DNA from: Corynebacterium tuberculostearicum
Lineage (GTDB): Bacteria; Actinomycetota; Actinomycetes; Mycobacteriales; Mycobacteriaceae
Direction: 5' to 3'
Length of the DNA stretch: 64,000 nucleotides
Assembly (NCBI RefSeq): GCF_030506365.1
Contig: NZ_CP073092.1
Span: 558,001-622,000 of the forward strand
How positions within the stretch are numbered: the first letter of the stretch is position 1; every line of letters begins with the position of its first letter. Shown here one piece after another: positions 33,698 through 43,562 of the stretch. The notes below the pieces were generated by a model. That model searched no databases. It was not told where the DNA came from and saw only the letters and a program-made list of their open reading frames with translations. The position numbers and the translations under genes are program-made.

Positions 33698-34609
33698 CTA
33701 GAGCAAGCTCTGGTGAAACCTCCACGCCGGAGTCGCCAGTGCCCGGCGCACCTTCTGCGGCCTGCTCTTTAGCCCGCGCACACTGCGCCGATGCGCCACC
33801 GTTTCCTGCACCGTCTCCACCACCAGCTTGAGGTGGTAGTCGGTGCATTCATCTGTGAATTTCAATGGCGCCCACCCGTGTTGCACCGCATGATTGGTCT
33901 TCCACGTCCCGATGAGAAATTCCCGGTGATTATTCTCCGGCGTGTGATAGTAAAGCGAGTCCAAGTCCACCACGGTCGTTCCTGCTTCGAAGCCTAAATC
34001 CCAGGTGTACGGTCCCAGCCGGAAATTCGGTACGGGCTTGAGACCCACCCGCCGCATCTCGTGGTACATCCGCTGCTCCCACTTCGATGCCGTCCCCACC
34101 GGCGCCCTTTCTGCTAACTCGCGCACCGCGTCCCTTTTCTTGCTGCTCACCATGTCTACATCGGCCGCGAACCTCCCTCTTCCGTTGAGCTCGCGATACG
34201 CTTGCGCCAGTGCTTCCTTGAGCAGCCACTCGCTGCAGCGCTCGAAGCTTAGGGCATCTGCTACTGCCTGCGCCGGCAACGCCATCCGCACACCCTTGAC
34301 CCGATTCGCCGGTACCGGCCGCGACCTCACCGTATACACCAGATCATCCGTCCGGATCCGGCAGTTATTATCCACCCGAATCGTTGCCGGCAGCTGCACC
34401 TCACAAAAGCCATAGGCTGCGAGCGCGGCCGTCCCCGAAAACACCGCATCCGGATAAAGCTGCGCCACCGCAGCGAGCTTATCTTTCGCACTCGCCTCCG
34501 CCGCGATGTAACAGTTGCGCCGCAAGCGTAACAGCGTCCCCTCACTAACCCTGCTGCGGATTTGATAGTCAGTAAGGCCTACATCTAGTAATTCATTTCT
34601 CGTCCACAT
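33698..34609 (-). CDS. AbiEi-like wHTH protein with Vsr/DUF559-like nuclease domain
   Basis: The 303-residue protein has an N-terminal winged-helix module of the type IV antitoxin AbiEi kind (NELLDVGLTDYQIRSRVSEG, then LLRLRRNCYI). Its C-terminal region resembles DUF559/Vsr-type PD-(D/E)xK nucleases (YTWDLGFEAGTTVVDLDS, then REFLIGTWKTNHAVQHGW, then LKFTDE). The usual acidic E of VEVDG appears as D in VVDLDS. Such solo AbiEi-nuclease proteins are frequent in corynebacteria; the function is unproven. No AbiEii toxin lies beside it. Its promoter region contains a large inverted repeat. Confidence 0.7.
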   Translation of the reverse strand: MWTRNELLDVGLTDYQIRSRVSEGTLLRLRRNCYIAAEASAKDKLAAVAQLYPDAVFSGTAALAAYGFCEVQLPATIRVDNNCRIRTDDLVYTVRSRPVPANRVKGVRMALPAQAVADALSFERCSEWLLKEALAQAYRELNGRGRFAADVDMVSSKKRDAVRELAERAPVGTASKWEQRMYHEMRRVGLKPVPNFRLGPYTWDLGFEAGTTVVDLDSLYYHTPENNHREFLIGTWKTNHAVQHGWAPLKFTDECTDYHLKLVVETVQETVAHRRSVRGLKSRPQKVRRALATPAWRFHQSLL

Positions 34610-34654
34610 GACTCATTGGACTGGAAATCTTCCAGGAAGGTTCCACTTTCCTCG

Positions 34655-34730
34655 TTTCAACGATTTCGTCCATCTAAAACACCTAAATCGTCGACGATTT
34701 TCGCCATATGTATGGACGAAATCGTTGAAA
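34655..34730. repeat. 19-bp inverted repeat enclosing a 16-bp palindrome
   Basis: TTTCAACGATTTCGTCCAT (34655-34673) and ATGGACGAAATCGTTGAAA (34712-34730) are perfect inverted copies 38 nt apart. The spacer contains the perfect palindrome AAATCGTCGACGATTT (34685-34700). The heptamer ACGATTT/AAATCGT thus appears four times. Nearby are CTGGAA-ATC-TTCCAG (34621-34635) and a direct repeat AAAACCGGTGAA (about 34728 and 34749). It lies between the AbiEi-like gene and the divergent UvrA-like gene. Confidence 0.85.
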
Positions 34731-34827
34731 ACCGGTGAACCAGGAAAGAAAACCGGTGAATCGCTAAAGGAGACTGCTGTCAGACTTCAAACTGCCCAAC
34801 CCGTCGCCTGTGCGTACGCTGGAGGAC

Positions 34828-37230
34828 ATGTCTACTATCAAGGTCCGCGATGCTCATCTGCACAATCTGCGCAACGTCGACGTCGATATGCCCCGCGGCA
34901 AGCTCGTCGCGGTCACAGGTGTGTCTGGTTCGGGCAAGTCTTCGCTGGCGTTCGGCACGATTCACGGCGAAGGTCAGCGTCGTTATCTCGAATCAGTAGC
35001 GCCCTTCGCTCGCCGCCTCATTAGCTCGGCCGTCGACCCCCAGGTTAGCCAGGTAGAGGGTCTGCCGCCGACGGTCGCACTGCAGCAATCGACCTCCGGC
35101 GGCGGTGCGCGTTCCACGGTCGGCACAGTCTCCGCACTCTCCAATAGCGTGCGCCTGCTCTACTCGCGCGCCGGGGATAACCCGGAGGGCCTGTACTCGG
35201 ATTCCTTCTCGCCCAATACCCCGGAGGGTATGTGCCCGCAGTGCCACGGCACGGGCGTGGTCCACGAGCCGACTGAGGACTCCATGGTCCCAGATCCCAC
35301 CCTCTCCATCGAGGAAGGCGCCATCCAAGCATGGCCCGGTGCCTGGGCCGGCAAGAACTTCCACGACATTTTGATGAACTTGGGCTATGACCTGGATTCG
35401 CCGTGGCAGGACCTGCCGCAAGAGGACCGCGACTGGATCCTCTTCACGGAAGAGCGCCCCGTAGTCACGGTCAAGCCCTTGCGCGGAAAAGATCAGATTC
35501 AGCGCAACTATGAGGGCACGTGGCGCTCGGTGGCCAGCTACCTCAATAAGACGCTTGCGGAGACCCAATCGGATACCCTGCGCAAGCGCACCCTGTCCTA
35601 TATGGAATCCCGCGAGTGCGAAACCTGTGGCGGCCGCCGCCTCAACCCGGCCGCACTGAAGGTGACCTATGCGGGCATGCCTATCGATGAGCTGGGCGCG
35701 CTGCCGCTGGATAGGGTGCATGAGGTGCTCAGCAAGCAGAATCCGGAGGAAAACTCGGCCGAGGATTTGCTGCTGCGGCAGATTCTGCCCGCGTTGACCT
35801 CGGCGTTGGAGCTCGGCTTGGCGCACCTTAGCCTGGATCGGCCGACACAAAGCCTGTCCGGCGGCGAGATGCAGCGCATCCGTTTGGCGGCGCAGCTGCG
35901 CTCCGGTCTCTTCGGCGTGGCGTATGTGCTCGACGAGCCCTCGGCCGGCCTGCACCCCGATGAGCGCGTTGCGGTCATGGATATGTGCCGCCGTTTCATC
36001 GCGGCCGGCAACTCCGTGCTCTTGGTGGAGCATGACATGGATCTGGTCGCGCAGGCGGACTGGCTCGTTGACGTCGGCCCGCTGGCCGGCGAGCGCGGCG
36101 GCAACGTGGTCTATTCGGGCCCGGTTGCAGACTATGACGCGGACACCCCTACCGCCAATGCGCTGGCTCACCGCACGCTCGCGCTTGCCGACGACCCCCG
36201 CACCCCCTCCTCCCACCTCGCCCTGCGCGGCATCAACGCACGCAGCATCGACAACCTGGATGTGGATTTTGGCTTGGGCCAATTCACGGCGGTCGCCGGT
36301 GTCTCCGGTTCGGGTAAATCCACCCTGGTCAGCACGGTGCTGGCTGGCCTGCTGCGACAGTCCGCCACGGCCGTTTCCGATGAGGAAGAGACCGAGGACA
36401 AGGGCTGGTCCGTAGAGAGCACGGAGGGCTTTGACCGAGTAAAGCGCGTCGTGCAGATTACCCAGAAGCCCATCGGCCGTACCCCGCGCTCCACGCTGGC
36501 AACCTACACTGGGCTTTTCGATAACGTCCGCAAGCTATTCGCCTCCACCGATGAGGCCAAACAGCGCAAGTGGACGGTCTCGCGCTTTTCTTACAACGTA
36601 AAGCAAGGCCAGTGCCCCACCTGCGGCGGCGCAGGCAAGATCGAGGTGGAGCTGGTCTTCTTGCCGGGCTCGTACACCACCTGCCCGGAGTGCGGCGGCG
36701 CCCGCTTCAACGACGAGACCCTCGAGGTGACCTGGCAGGGCCGCACCATCGCGGACATCTTGGAGCTCACCGTGGATGAGGCCGCGGAGGTCTTCGCCGA
36801 GGAAGAAAAGATTTACCGCGCCATTGCTACGCTGCAGGCCGTCGGCCTGGGCTACCTCCGCTTGGGCCAGGGCGCGCCGGAGCTGTCCGGCGGCGAGGCC
36901 CAGCGCATTAAGCTGGCCACGGAGCTGCAGCGCTCCCGCAACTCGCGTCGCGGCCATACGGTCTACCTGCTGGACGAGCCCACCACGGGCCTGCACCCAG
37001 CCGATATCGACCTGCTCAATACCGAGCTGCACAAGCTGGCGGATGCGGGCCATACGGTAATCGTCGTCGAGCATGATCTATCGGTCATGGCGAATGCGGA
37101 CCGCATCATCGAGATGGGCCCGGGCGCTGGCGAAGACGGCGGCCGCATCATCGCGGATGCCACCCCGGCGCAGGTCGCCGCAGAGGATACCGCCACCGGC
37201 CGTGCCTTGAGCGCACGCCAAGCGCACTAA
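34828..37230 (+). CDS. Short UvrA-like excinuclease ATPase (UvrA2/DrrC type)
   Basis: The 800-residue protein has two ABC ATPase halves: Walker [14 protein letters not shown] (about 38) and [13 protein letters not shown] (about 490), each with LSGGE signatures and DEP motifs. CxxC zinc motifs are [26 protein letters not shown] and [10 protein letters not shown]. It is shorter than canonical UvrA (about 950), lacking most of the UvrB-binding/signature insertion, as in UvrA2/DrrC proteins linked to drug tolerance. TACGCT lies 7 nt before ATG 34828, and GGAGG is also present. It is not the main UvrA. Confidence 0.87.
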   Translation: MSTIKVRDAHLHNLRNVDVDMPRGKLVAVTGVSGSGKSSLAFGTIHGEGQRRYLESVAPFARRLISSAVDPQVSQVEGLPPTVALQQSTSGGGARSTVGTVSALSNSVRLLYSRAGDNPEGLYSDSFSPNTPEGMCPQCHGTGVVHEPTEDSMVPDPTLSIEEGAIQAWPGAWAGKNFHDILMNLGYDLDSPWQDLPQEDRDWILFTEERPVVTVKPLRGKDQIQRNYEGTWRSVASYLNKTLAETQSDTLRKRTLSYMESRECETCGGRRLNPAALKVTYAGMPIDELGALPLDRVHEVLSKQNPEENSAEDLLLRQILPALTSALELGLAHLSLDRPTQSLSGGEMQRIRLAAQLRSGLFGVAYVLDEPSAGLHPDERVAVMDMCRRFIAAGNSVLLVEHDMDLVAQADWLVDVGPLAGERGGNVVYSGPVADYDADTPTANALAHRTLALADDPRTPSSHLALRGINARSIDNLDVDFGLGQFTAVAGVSGSGKSTLVSTVLAGLLRQSATAVSDEEETEDKGWSVESTEGFDRVKRVVQITQKPIGRTPRSTLATYTGLFDNVRKLFASTDEAKQRKWTVSRFSYNVKQGQCPTCGGAGKIEVELVFLPGSYTTCPECGGARFNDETLEVTWQGRTIADILELTVDEAAEVFAEEEKIYRAIATLQAVGLGYLRLGQGAPELSGGEAQRIKLATELQRSRNSRRGHTVYLLDEPTTGLHPADIDLLNTELHKLADAGHTVIVVEHDLSVMANADRIIEMGPGAGEDGGRIIADATPAQVAAEDTATGRALSARQAH

Positions 37231-37309
37231 GCGGCGAGCCGCGGCTTCCCCGTTAGCTGTGGGAGACCTCTCTGGGATCTCACAGCAAAATGGGGTAGAG
37301 GTAGAGGGT

Positions 37310-38044
37310 ATGACTTCTAAAGGCCCTCATGGCGATAATAATGAAACCCGCAGCTGGTCCAGCCCGGCGGATGATGCCACGCGCCAGATTGGCCGCGTGC
37401 CCGATAATGCCGCCGGCCCCAGCCGCGACCAAGCGCGCCGCGAGCACCCCAAGCAGTACTTCCCTGGCGAGCAGCAGCCGCAGAATGAGACTCGTCAATT
37501 CGATGCGGCCGCTGGTTACCAGCAGGGCTACGGCCAGCAGCAAAGCTACGGCCAGAACTATCAGCAGCCGGCCGGGCAGGCATATGGCCAGCAGTACGCG
37601 CAGCAGCCCGAGTACGAGCCGGTGCCGTCGAACTACGATCCGGACCAGCCGGAAAAGCGCAAGAAGAAGAGCGGCGGCGGTGGCGCCATGGCCGGCGTCT
37701 TCGCGGCCATCGCGGTACTTGCAGTACTGGCTGCGGCGGTCCTGTTTTTCCTGTGGCGCAATGCCGCGGACGAGGCGGATAAGCCGGAACCCCAGCCGGT
37801 GACGGAAACGCTGACCACGGAGGTTCCCACCACCGTGACCCAGACCGAAGATCCGGATTCGCAGGATGAGAACTCCAATAATCTGCCGAAGCTGCCGGAC
37901 TTCCAGAATGACCTGCCGTCCGATATCCCGACCGAGCTGCCACCAGAGGTACAAGACCAGCTGGATAAGGGCAGCGACGTGGACATTGAGGGCCTCCTCA
38001 ATGACCTCCTGGGCGGCGGCGAGCAGCCGGCCAGCCAGAACTAA
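37310..38044 (+). CDS. Membrane-anchored protein with Gln/Tyr-rich N-terminus
   Basis: The 244-residue protein has a hydrophilic N-terminal half with Tyr-Gly-Gln repeats (GYGQQQSYGQNYQQ). A basic stop (KRKKKSGGGG) is followed by one membrane helix (AGVFAAIAVLAVLAAAVLFFLW, about 125-146), then an extracellular Thr/Glu/Asp/Pro-rich tail. The layout resembles single-pass wall-associated proteins or septal factors; no domain is recognised. The frame starts at 37259, but ATG 37310 follows GTAGAGG. A hairpin (GCTGTG...ACAGC) lies just upstream at about 37255-37285. Confidence 0.7.
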   Translation: MTSKGPHGDNNETRSWSSPADDATRQIGRVPDNAAGPSRDQARREHPKQYFPGEQQPQNETRQFDAAAGYQQGYGQQQSYGQNYQQPAGQAYGQQYAQQPEYEPVPSNYDPDQPEKRKKKSGGGGAMAGVFAAIAVLAVLAAAVLFFLWRNAADEADKPEPQPVTETLTTEVPTTVTQTEDPDSQDENSNNLPKLPDFQNDLPSDIPTELPPEVQDQLDKGSDVDIEGLLNDLLGGGEQPASQN

Positions 38045-38101
38045 GCGCCCAGCACCTGCCCGGTAAGGGAAATGGCGCGCGGGCAGGTAAAATCGGGCGG
38101 C

Positions 38102-39724
38102 ATGAATGAATCGATGCAGTTGGCTGAGAAGGTAGCCGCCCAACTGGCGCGCCACCTCACGGATGTCGTCCTGTGCCCTGGTTCGCGCAACGCGCCGCTG
38201 TCGCTGGCGCTATTGGCGCGTGATGATATTCGCGTACACACCCGCCTGGACGAGCGCGGGGGAGCGTTTACCGCCCTGGGCATGGCGCGGGTGCAGCGCC
38301 GCCACGTGGGCGTGGTGATGACCTCGGGGACTGCGGTGGCCAATACTCTGCCGGCCGTGGTGGAGGCGCACTATTCCCATACGCCGCTGGCCATCATTAG
38401 TGCGGATCGGCCGGAGCGCTTGGTGGGCACGGGGGCGTCGCAGACCATCGAGCAGCAGGGCATCTTCGGCGTCTATGCGGATACCACCCAGGTCACTGGC
38501 GCGGATGATATCGCGGCGATGGCCCAGCGCTTCCGCGAGGACCTGCAGGTACACATCAATGTGGCCTTTGATGCCCCGCTTGTCGACGCCACCCTGCCAG
38601 ACCACACCTCCGGCGACGGCGTACGCGAGCCAGCACCGGCCTTTGTGGACCACGGGGAAGTGGCCGTGGATTTGAGCAAGAACACCCTGGTCATTGCGGG
38701 CGACGAGGCCTGGGAGGTAGAAGGCCTGCAGGACGTGCCGACCATTGCGGAGCCGAGCGCGCCGGGCCCGTATCATCCGGTGCATCCAGCGGCGGCGCAC
38801 ATCTTCCGCAAGGCGCAGGTCTCCGCGAATGATTATGTGGTCAATACCAAGGTAGAGCAGGTCATCGTCGTGGGGCACCCGACGCTGCACCGTGGCGTGC
38901 TAGCGCTGATGAATGATCCGGATATTGAGCTGGTGGTGCTCTCGCGCACCAAGGACTTCACCAACCAGCGTGGCGAAGAGGCCCGGCTTGGCACCACCGT
39001 CAAGGTCACCGGTGAGCCGAGCCGCGAGTGGATGAAGATCTGCGAAGGGGTAACCGATATGGCTGGACAAGCGGTGCGCGAGACCCTCGAGGATGAGGAA
39101 CTGGGATTCACCGGGCTACACGTGGCGGCCGCGGTGGGCGATACGCTCTCCGTCAATGACACCCTGGTGCTCGGCGCTTCGAATCCGGTGCGTGACGCCT
39201 CCATGGTGGGCCTGCCTTTCGACGGCGTGGATACGTACTCGCCGCGCGGGGCGGCCGGCATCGACGGCACCATCGCCCAAGCCATCGGCATTTCCCTGGC
39301 CACGCAATCGCTAGATCCCACCAACTGGCGCGCCCCGCGCGTTATGGCGCTCATGGGGGATGTCACCTTCTTGCATGACGCTAATAGCCTGCTCATCCCG
39401 GAAGACCAGGCGCGACCGGAAAACCTCACCATCGTGGTGGCCAATGACAACGGCGGCGGCATCTTCGAAACCCTGGAACAAGGCGCCGATGCGCTGCGCG
39501 AGTCCTTCGAGCCGGCGTTTGGAACGCCGCATGGGGTGGACGTCGGCAAGCTGGCAGAAGCCTACGAGGCAGACTACCGCGAGGTGACCACCCCGCAGGA
39601 GCTATTGGATACGCTGGCGGAGCTGAAGGAATACTCGACCGGGATTACCGTCGTGGAAGCCAAGACCACCCGTGCCACACGCCGGGCGCTCAATGAGAAG
39701 CTCACCGCAAAGGTAGGCCAGTAA
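38102..39724 (+). CDS. menD: 2-succinyl-5-enolpyruvyl-6-hydroxy-3-cyclohexene-1-carboxylate synthase
   Basis: MenD is the ThDP enzyme that adds a succinyl-semialdehyde unit to isochorismate. Visible are VVLCPGSRNAPLSLAL, the catalytic Glu region LDERGGAFTALGMA, TSGTAVANTLPAVVEA, and the ThDP/Mg motif GDVTFLHDANSLL...NDNGGGIFETLEQG. The length is 540 residues. The frame runs back to 38072, but TAAAAT (38088-38093) 8 nt before ATG 38102 indicates a leaderless start. The next gene follows without a gap. Confidence 0.95.
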   Translation: MNESMQLAEKVAAQLARHLTDVVLCPGSRNAPLSLALLARDDIRVHTRLDERGGAFTALGMARVQRRHVGVVMTSGTAVANTLPAVVEAHYSHTPLAIISADRPERLVGTGASQTIEQQGIFGVYADTTQVTGADDIAAMAQRFREDLQVHINVAFDAPLVDATLPDHTSGDGVREPAPAFVDHGEVAVDLSKNTLVIAGDEAWEVEGLQDVPTIAEPSAPGPYHPVHPAAAHIFRKAQVSANDYVVNTKVEQVIVVGHPTLHRGVLALMNDPDIELVVLSRTKDFTNQRGEEARLGTTVKVTGEPSREWMKICEGVTDMAGQAVRETLEDEELGFTGLHVAAAVGDTLSVNDTLVLGASNPVRDASMVGLPFDGVDTYSPRGAAGIDGTIAQAIGISLATQSLDPTNWRAPRVMALMGDVTFLHDANSLLIPEDQARPENLTIVVANDNGGGIFETLEQGADALRESFEPAFGTPHGVDVGKLAEAYEADYREVTTPQELLDTLAELKEYSTGITVVEAKTTRATRRALNEKLTAKVGQ

Positions 39725-40195
39725 GTGGCCCCGCCGCAGCATAAGCCGCACGCGGCCGTGGTGCCGCGCTATACGCCCGCGGTCTATCGTCGCCGCCTGC
39801 ACCAGCTGACACTGGCGCTGTATCTGGCTGCGCTGGTGGGCGTGGTGGGCATGGTCATCGGGCCGGCGCTAAATGACCACGCCATCGCCAGCCACCCTGC
39901 GCGCGCTTTGGCCACGGTCAAGGATGTGGGCATGCTGCGCACCACGGTGGATTTCCAAGACAGTGAGGGTATTTACCACACCCCACAGCACGGGCTGCTC
40001 TATCCCAGTGGGCTGGGCGAGGGTCAGCAGGTGTGGGTGCAATACGCCCAGGACGACCCAGACCTGGTCAAGGTTGAAGGCCGCGAATGGACGCTGGCCA
40101 TCATCCCGGCGCTCTCGGTAGGAGTGGTTGCCACGCTCATCGCGGCCGTGCTGTGGAAGCTGATTAGCTTCTTTACCCGCCGCGCGGAGAAATAA
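39725..40195 (+). CDS. DUF3592-like two-helix membrane protein
   Basis: The 156-residue protein has membrane helices near 28-48 and 125-146, with an extracytoplasmic beta-rich loop between them (TTVDFQDSEGIYHTPQHGLLYP...VWVQYAQDDPDLVKVEGREW), the pattern of DUF3592 proteins. It starts with GTG immediately after menD, so it is probably co-translated. This gene between menD and mgtA is conserved in corynebacteria. The function is unknown. Confidence 0.78.
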   Translation: MAPPQHKPHAAVVPRYTPAVYRRRLHQLTLALYLAALVGVVGMVIGPALNDHAIASHPARALATVKDVGMLRTTVDFQDSEGIYHTPQHGLLYPSGLGEGQQVWVQYAQDDPDLVKVEGREWTLAIIPALSVGVVATLIAAVLWKLISFFTRRAEK

Positions 40196-40237
40196 TTAAC
40201 CAAGATTTTCCGCTGGCTTCACCATAAACTTAAGAAG

Positions 40238-41455
40238 ATGGGCCATGATGGTGGCATGCGTGTTGCGATCGTGGCTGAATCCTTCCTCCCCAATGTCAAT
40301 GGTGTGACCAACTCCGTGCTGCGCGTTTTAGAGCACCTGCACGAGACTGGCCAGCAGGCCATCGTCATCGCGCCGGGCGCCCGTGAGGGACAAGAAGAGA
40401 TTCCGGACTACCTAGGATTCCCCATCTACCGTGTGCCCACCGTGCGCGTGCCGTTGGTGGATTCGCTGCCGGTTGGCGTGCCTACCACGGCGGTCGATGA
40501 GGCCTTGCGCGACTTCAAGCCGGATATCATCCACCTGGCCAGCCCCTTCGTACTCGGCGCGGCGGGCGCTTTCTCCGCCCGCCAGCAGCGCGTGCCGGCC
40601 GTGGCGTTGTACCAGACCGATGTTGCCGGATTTGCCACCAAGTACCATGCCTCCGCGCTGGCCTATGGCGTGTGGGAGTGGCTGCGCACGATTCATAACT
40701 CCTGCCAGATGACGCTGGCACCGTCCTCGTTGACCATCCGGGACTTGGAAAAGCACAACATTAAAAACGTGCGCCACTGGGGTCGTGGCGTGAACGCAGA
40801 ACTTTTCCATCCCTCCAAGCGCTCTGACGAGCTGCGCCGCAGCTGGGATCCGAGCGGCACCAAGAATGTGGTGGGATTCGTTGGTCGTCTCGCCGCGGAA
40901 AAGGGCGTGCACCGCCTCTCGGCGCTCAACGGGCGCGAGGATATCCAGCTGGTCATCGTGGGCGATGGGCCGGAGCGCCCGCTATTGGAAGCCCAGCTGC
41001 CCGGTGCCGTCTTTACCGGTGCGCTGTCCGGCGAAGACCTCGCTGCCGCCTATGCCTCCTTGGACGTCTTCGTCCACGCCGGCGAGTTCGAGACCTTCTG
41101 CCAGTCCATCCAGGAGGCACAGGCCTCCGGCGTGCCGACCATCGGGCCGCGGGCCGGTGGCCCGGTAGACCTCATCGAGGAGGGCTATAACGGTCTGCTG
41201 CTGGAGGTAAAGACCTTTGTGGAAGACCTCCCCAATGCGGTGGACGCTCTGCTCAATCCGGAGATCCACCAAGAGATGCGGGACAATGCCCGCGAGTCCA
41301 TTTCCTCCAAGACGTGGAAGGCGCTGTGCGAGCAGCTCGTGGGCTATTACGAAGAGGTACTGGAGGATACTCGCCGGGTGCCGCTGACCATTTTGGGCCA
41401 GCGTCCGGAGCTGCCGCGGTGGGCGGCTCGTGCCCTTGGCGCCCGCGTAGCCTAG
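40238..41455 (+). CDS. mgtA: GT4-family alpha-mannosyltransferase, MgtA-like
   Basis: The protein has about 405 residues and the GT-B fold, with MRVAIVAESFLPNVNGVTNSVLR at the N-terminus and the nucleotide-sugar motif EFETFCQSIQEAQASGVPTIGPRAGGPVDLI. Gene order menD - small membrane protein - glycosyltransferase - menG matches the C. glutamicum region holding MgtA, a mannosyltransferase acting on glycolipid precursors of lipomannan-like polymers. TAAACT (40225-40230) sits 7 nt before ATG 40238; the conserved MRVAIV start at ATG 40256 is the alternative. The substrate is inferred from synteny. Confidence 0.85.
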   Translation: MGHDGGMRVAIVAESFLPNVNGVTNSVLRVLEHLHETGQQAIVIAPGAREGQEEIPDYLGFPIYRVPTVRVPLVDSLPVGVPTTAVDEALRDFKPDIIHLASPFVLGAAGAFSARQQRVPAVALYQTDVAGFATKYHASALAYGVWEWLRTIHNSCQMTLAPSSLTIRDLEKHNIKNVRHWGRGVNAELFHPSKRSDELRRSWDPSGTKNVVGFVGRLAAEKGVHRLSALNGREDIQLVIVGDGPERPLLEAQLPGAVFTGALSGEDLAAAYASLDVFVHAGEFETFCQSIQEAQASGVPTIGPRAGGPVDLIEEGYNGLLLEVKTFVEDLPNAVDALLNPEIHQEMRDNARESISSKTWKALCEQLVGYYEEVLEDTRRVPLTILGQRPELPRWAARALGARVA

Positions 41456-41466
41456 ACTGATCATTT

Positions 41467-42156
41467 GTGTCTAAGGCAGATCTGGATAAAAAGCCCTTCG
41501 ATGTGGCGCGCATGTTTGACGCCGTGGGCGAGAAATACGACCTCACCAATACCGTGCTGTCCTTTGGGCAGGACGCGCACTGGCGCAAGCGCACCCGCGA
41601 GCGTTTGAACCTGAAGCCGGGCGAGAAGGTCCTGGACCTTGCAGCGGGTACCGCCGTGTCCACCGTGGAACTTTCCAAGTCTGGTGCGTGGTGCGTGGCG
41701 TGTGATTTCTCCCGTGGCATGCTGGCCGCTGGGCGTGAGCGCGACGTGCCCAAGGTGGCTGGCGATGGCATGAAGCTGCCGTTTGCGGATAACACCTTTG
41801 ACGCCGTGACCATCTCTTATGGCCTGCGCAATATCCACGACTTTGAGCTCGGCCTGCGCGAAATGGCGCGCGTGACCAAGCCGGGCGGGCGCCTTGCGGT
41901 GGCGGAATTTTCCACCCCGGTGGTACCGATTTTTGGCACCGTGTACAAGGAATACTTGATGCGCCTGCTCCCGCCGGTAGCGCGCCTGGTCTCTTCTAAT
42001 CCGGAGGCATATATCTACCTCGCAGAATCCATTCGCGCGTGGCCTGGGCAGGAGGAGCTCGCCGCGGTTATCAATCGCAATGGCTGGGCCGAGGCCGGTT
42101 GGCAGAACCTCACCTTCGGCATCGTGGCGCTGCACTCGGCGGTAAAGCCAGCCTAG
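41467..42156 (+). CDS. menG: Demethylmenaquinone methyltransferase
   Basis: MenG (UbiE family) methylates demethylmenaquinone using SAM. The 229-residue protein shows [20 protein letters not shown], the SAM motif [15 protein letters not shown], and [26 protein letters not shown]. The start is GTG 41467, 8 nt after TAGACT (41453-41458), which overlaps the stop codon of the mannosyltransferase gene; the transcript is probably leaderless. It converges with menJ, with a perfect hairpin between the stops. Confidence 0.94.
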   Translation: MSKADLDKKPFDVARMFDAVGEKYDLTNTVLSFGQDAHWRKRTRERLNLKPGEKVLDLAAGTAVSTVELSKSGAWCVACDFSRGMLAAGRERDVPKVAGDGMKLPFADNTFDAVTISYGLRNIHDFELGLREMARVTKPGGRLAVAEFSTPVVPIFGTVYKEYLMRLLPPVARLVSSNPEAYIYLAESIRAWPGQEELAAVINRNGWAEAGWQNLTFGIVALHSAVKPA

Positions 42157-42180
42157 GCGCGGGCCGGAGCCCGCGCCTAG
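42153..42180. terminator. Bidirectional hairpin between menG and menJ
   Basis: CTAGGCGCGGGC (42153-42164) and GCCCGCGCCTAG (42169-42180) form a perfect 12-bp stem with a CGGA loop between two convergent genes. There is no T-run on either side, so it may act with Rho or as an mRNA end barrier. Confidence 0.6.
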
Positions 42181-42198
42181 AGGACTGCGGCGGGGAGG

Positions 42199-43452
42199 CT
42201 ATGCCGCGGTCGAATCCCAGAGTGGCGTATCGCGGCGAAGGGACGAGACCGTGCGGCCGGCGGCGCGCCAGGTGCGTGCGATGAGGTCGCGGTCATCGTC
42301 AGTAATGAGGTTGCCCATCAGGCGCGCAGCGGCCGGCATGAGCATGCGGCCGATGGGCCCGCGCAGGGCCAGCGGACCGGCCAGCGGTAGGAACTGCGGA
42401 TAAGTAAGCAAGCGCGCGGCCGTGCGGGCCAAGAGGAAGGACTCGCCGTAGTGTTCGCGCAAGACGGCCGGCCAGGCCAGGGTGAAATCCTTCGGGCCGA
42501 GCAGGGCTACGGCCAGCGCGGCGGTCTCCAAGCCATAATCGATGCCCTCGCCGTTGAGGGGGTTGATGCAGGCCGCGGCATCACCAATGAGCATCCAATT
42601 GGCGCCGGCCACGTTAGACACCGCGCCGCCCATGGGCAGTAAGGCAGAGGTAACGTGCTCACTTTCCCCGAGTCCCCACTCGGGGCGCTGTTGGGCGGCG
42701 TAGAACTCGAGCAGCTTCTTGGTATTGATCTTGGCGGGGCGCTGCGCGGTCGACAGCGCGCCGAGGCCGATATTGACCTGGCCTAGCTCGGAGCCGAGCG
42801 GGAAGATCCAACCGTAGCCGGGTTGCACTTCGCCTTCTTCGTCCTTGAGCTCAACGTGGGAGTGCATCCAGGGCTCAGTGGCATGCGTAGAGGAAGCATA
42901 GGAACGCGCGGCAATGCCATAGACCTCCTCGCGGTGCCAGGTGCGGCCGAGCTTCTTACCAAAGGTAGAGCGCACGCCATCGGCCACGATGACCCACTTG
43001 GCATGTACGGTGGCCTCTCCCACGCGGAAGGAGGTCACGCGGTTGCCCTCGAGCACGGGATCGGTGGCGGGGGTGCCGGTGAGGAGGGTGGCGCCGGCTT
43101 CCCGGGCGGCGTCGGCAAGCAGGGCATCAAAGCGGAAGCGCGGCAGGGCCGTGCCCGCTTGGGAGGGATAGGTCTCCGGCCAAGGCGCGGTAATATCGCC
43201 GCCGTATCCGTGCAGCTTCAGGCCGCGATTGCGATAGGAGGCGTTGACCGCAATGCCGAGCTCATTGAGCTGGTGCATCGCGCGCGGGGTAAGCCCGTCG
43301 CCGCAGGTTTTATCGCGGGGAAACGTCGCGGAATCAATAAGGAGGGTGTCATAGCCGGCGCGTGCGGCATGGATCGCGGCGGCGGCTCCGGCCGGCCCAG
43401 CGCCAATGATGGCGACCTCGACATAGGTTTGGGAATCGATCTGCTCCGACAT
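42199..43452 (-). CDS. menJ: Geranylgeranyl reductase family FAD protein, MenJ-like
   Basis: The 417-residue flavoprotein starts with VAIIGAGPAGAAAAIHAARAG and has the family segments RDKTCGDGLTPRAM and GAVSNVAGANWMLIGDAAACINPLNGEGIDYGLE. In mycobacteria the homologue MenJ saturates the second isoprene of menaquinone. Its place between menG and ispB supports that role here. ATG 43452 is chosen over 43464 because the family starts shortly before the Rossmann motif. It is divergent from ispB. Confidence 0.87.
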   Translation of the reverse strand: MSEQIDSQTYVEVAIIGAGPAGAAAAIHAARAGYDTLLIDSATFPRDKTCGDGLTPRAMHQLNELGIAVNASYRNRGLKLHGYGGDITAPWPETYPSQAGTALPRFRFDALLADAAREAGATLLTGTPATDPVLEGNRVTSFRVGEATVHAKWVIVADGVRSTFGKKLGRTWHREEVYGIAARSYASSTHATEPWMHSHVELKDEEGEVQPGYGWIFPLGSELGQVNIGLGALSTAQRPAKINTKKLLEFYAAQQRPEWGLGESEHVTSALLPMGGAVSNVAGANWMLIGDAAACINPLNGEGIDYGLETAALAVALLGPKDFTLAWPAVLREHYGESFLLARTAARLLTYPQFLPLAGPLALRGPIGRMLMPAAARLMGNLITDDDRDLIARTWRAAGRTVSSLRRDTPLWDSTAA

Positions 43453-43562
43453 GAGGACTATCATTGCATGAGTTCGACCCCTCGAGTGTGTTTAGGGGCG
43501 CGGTTTGGACTACGGTAGGTAATCGATTATCTCTGGCTTTTAGTTGCAAGGAACACTATTTA

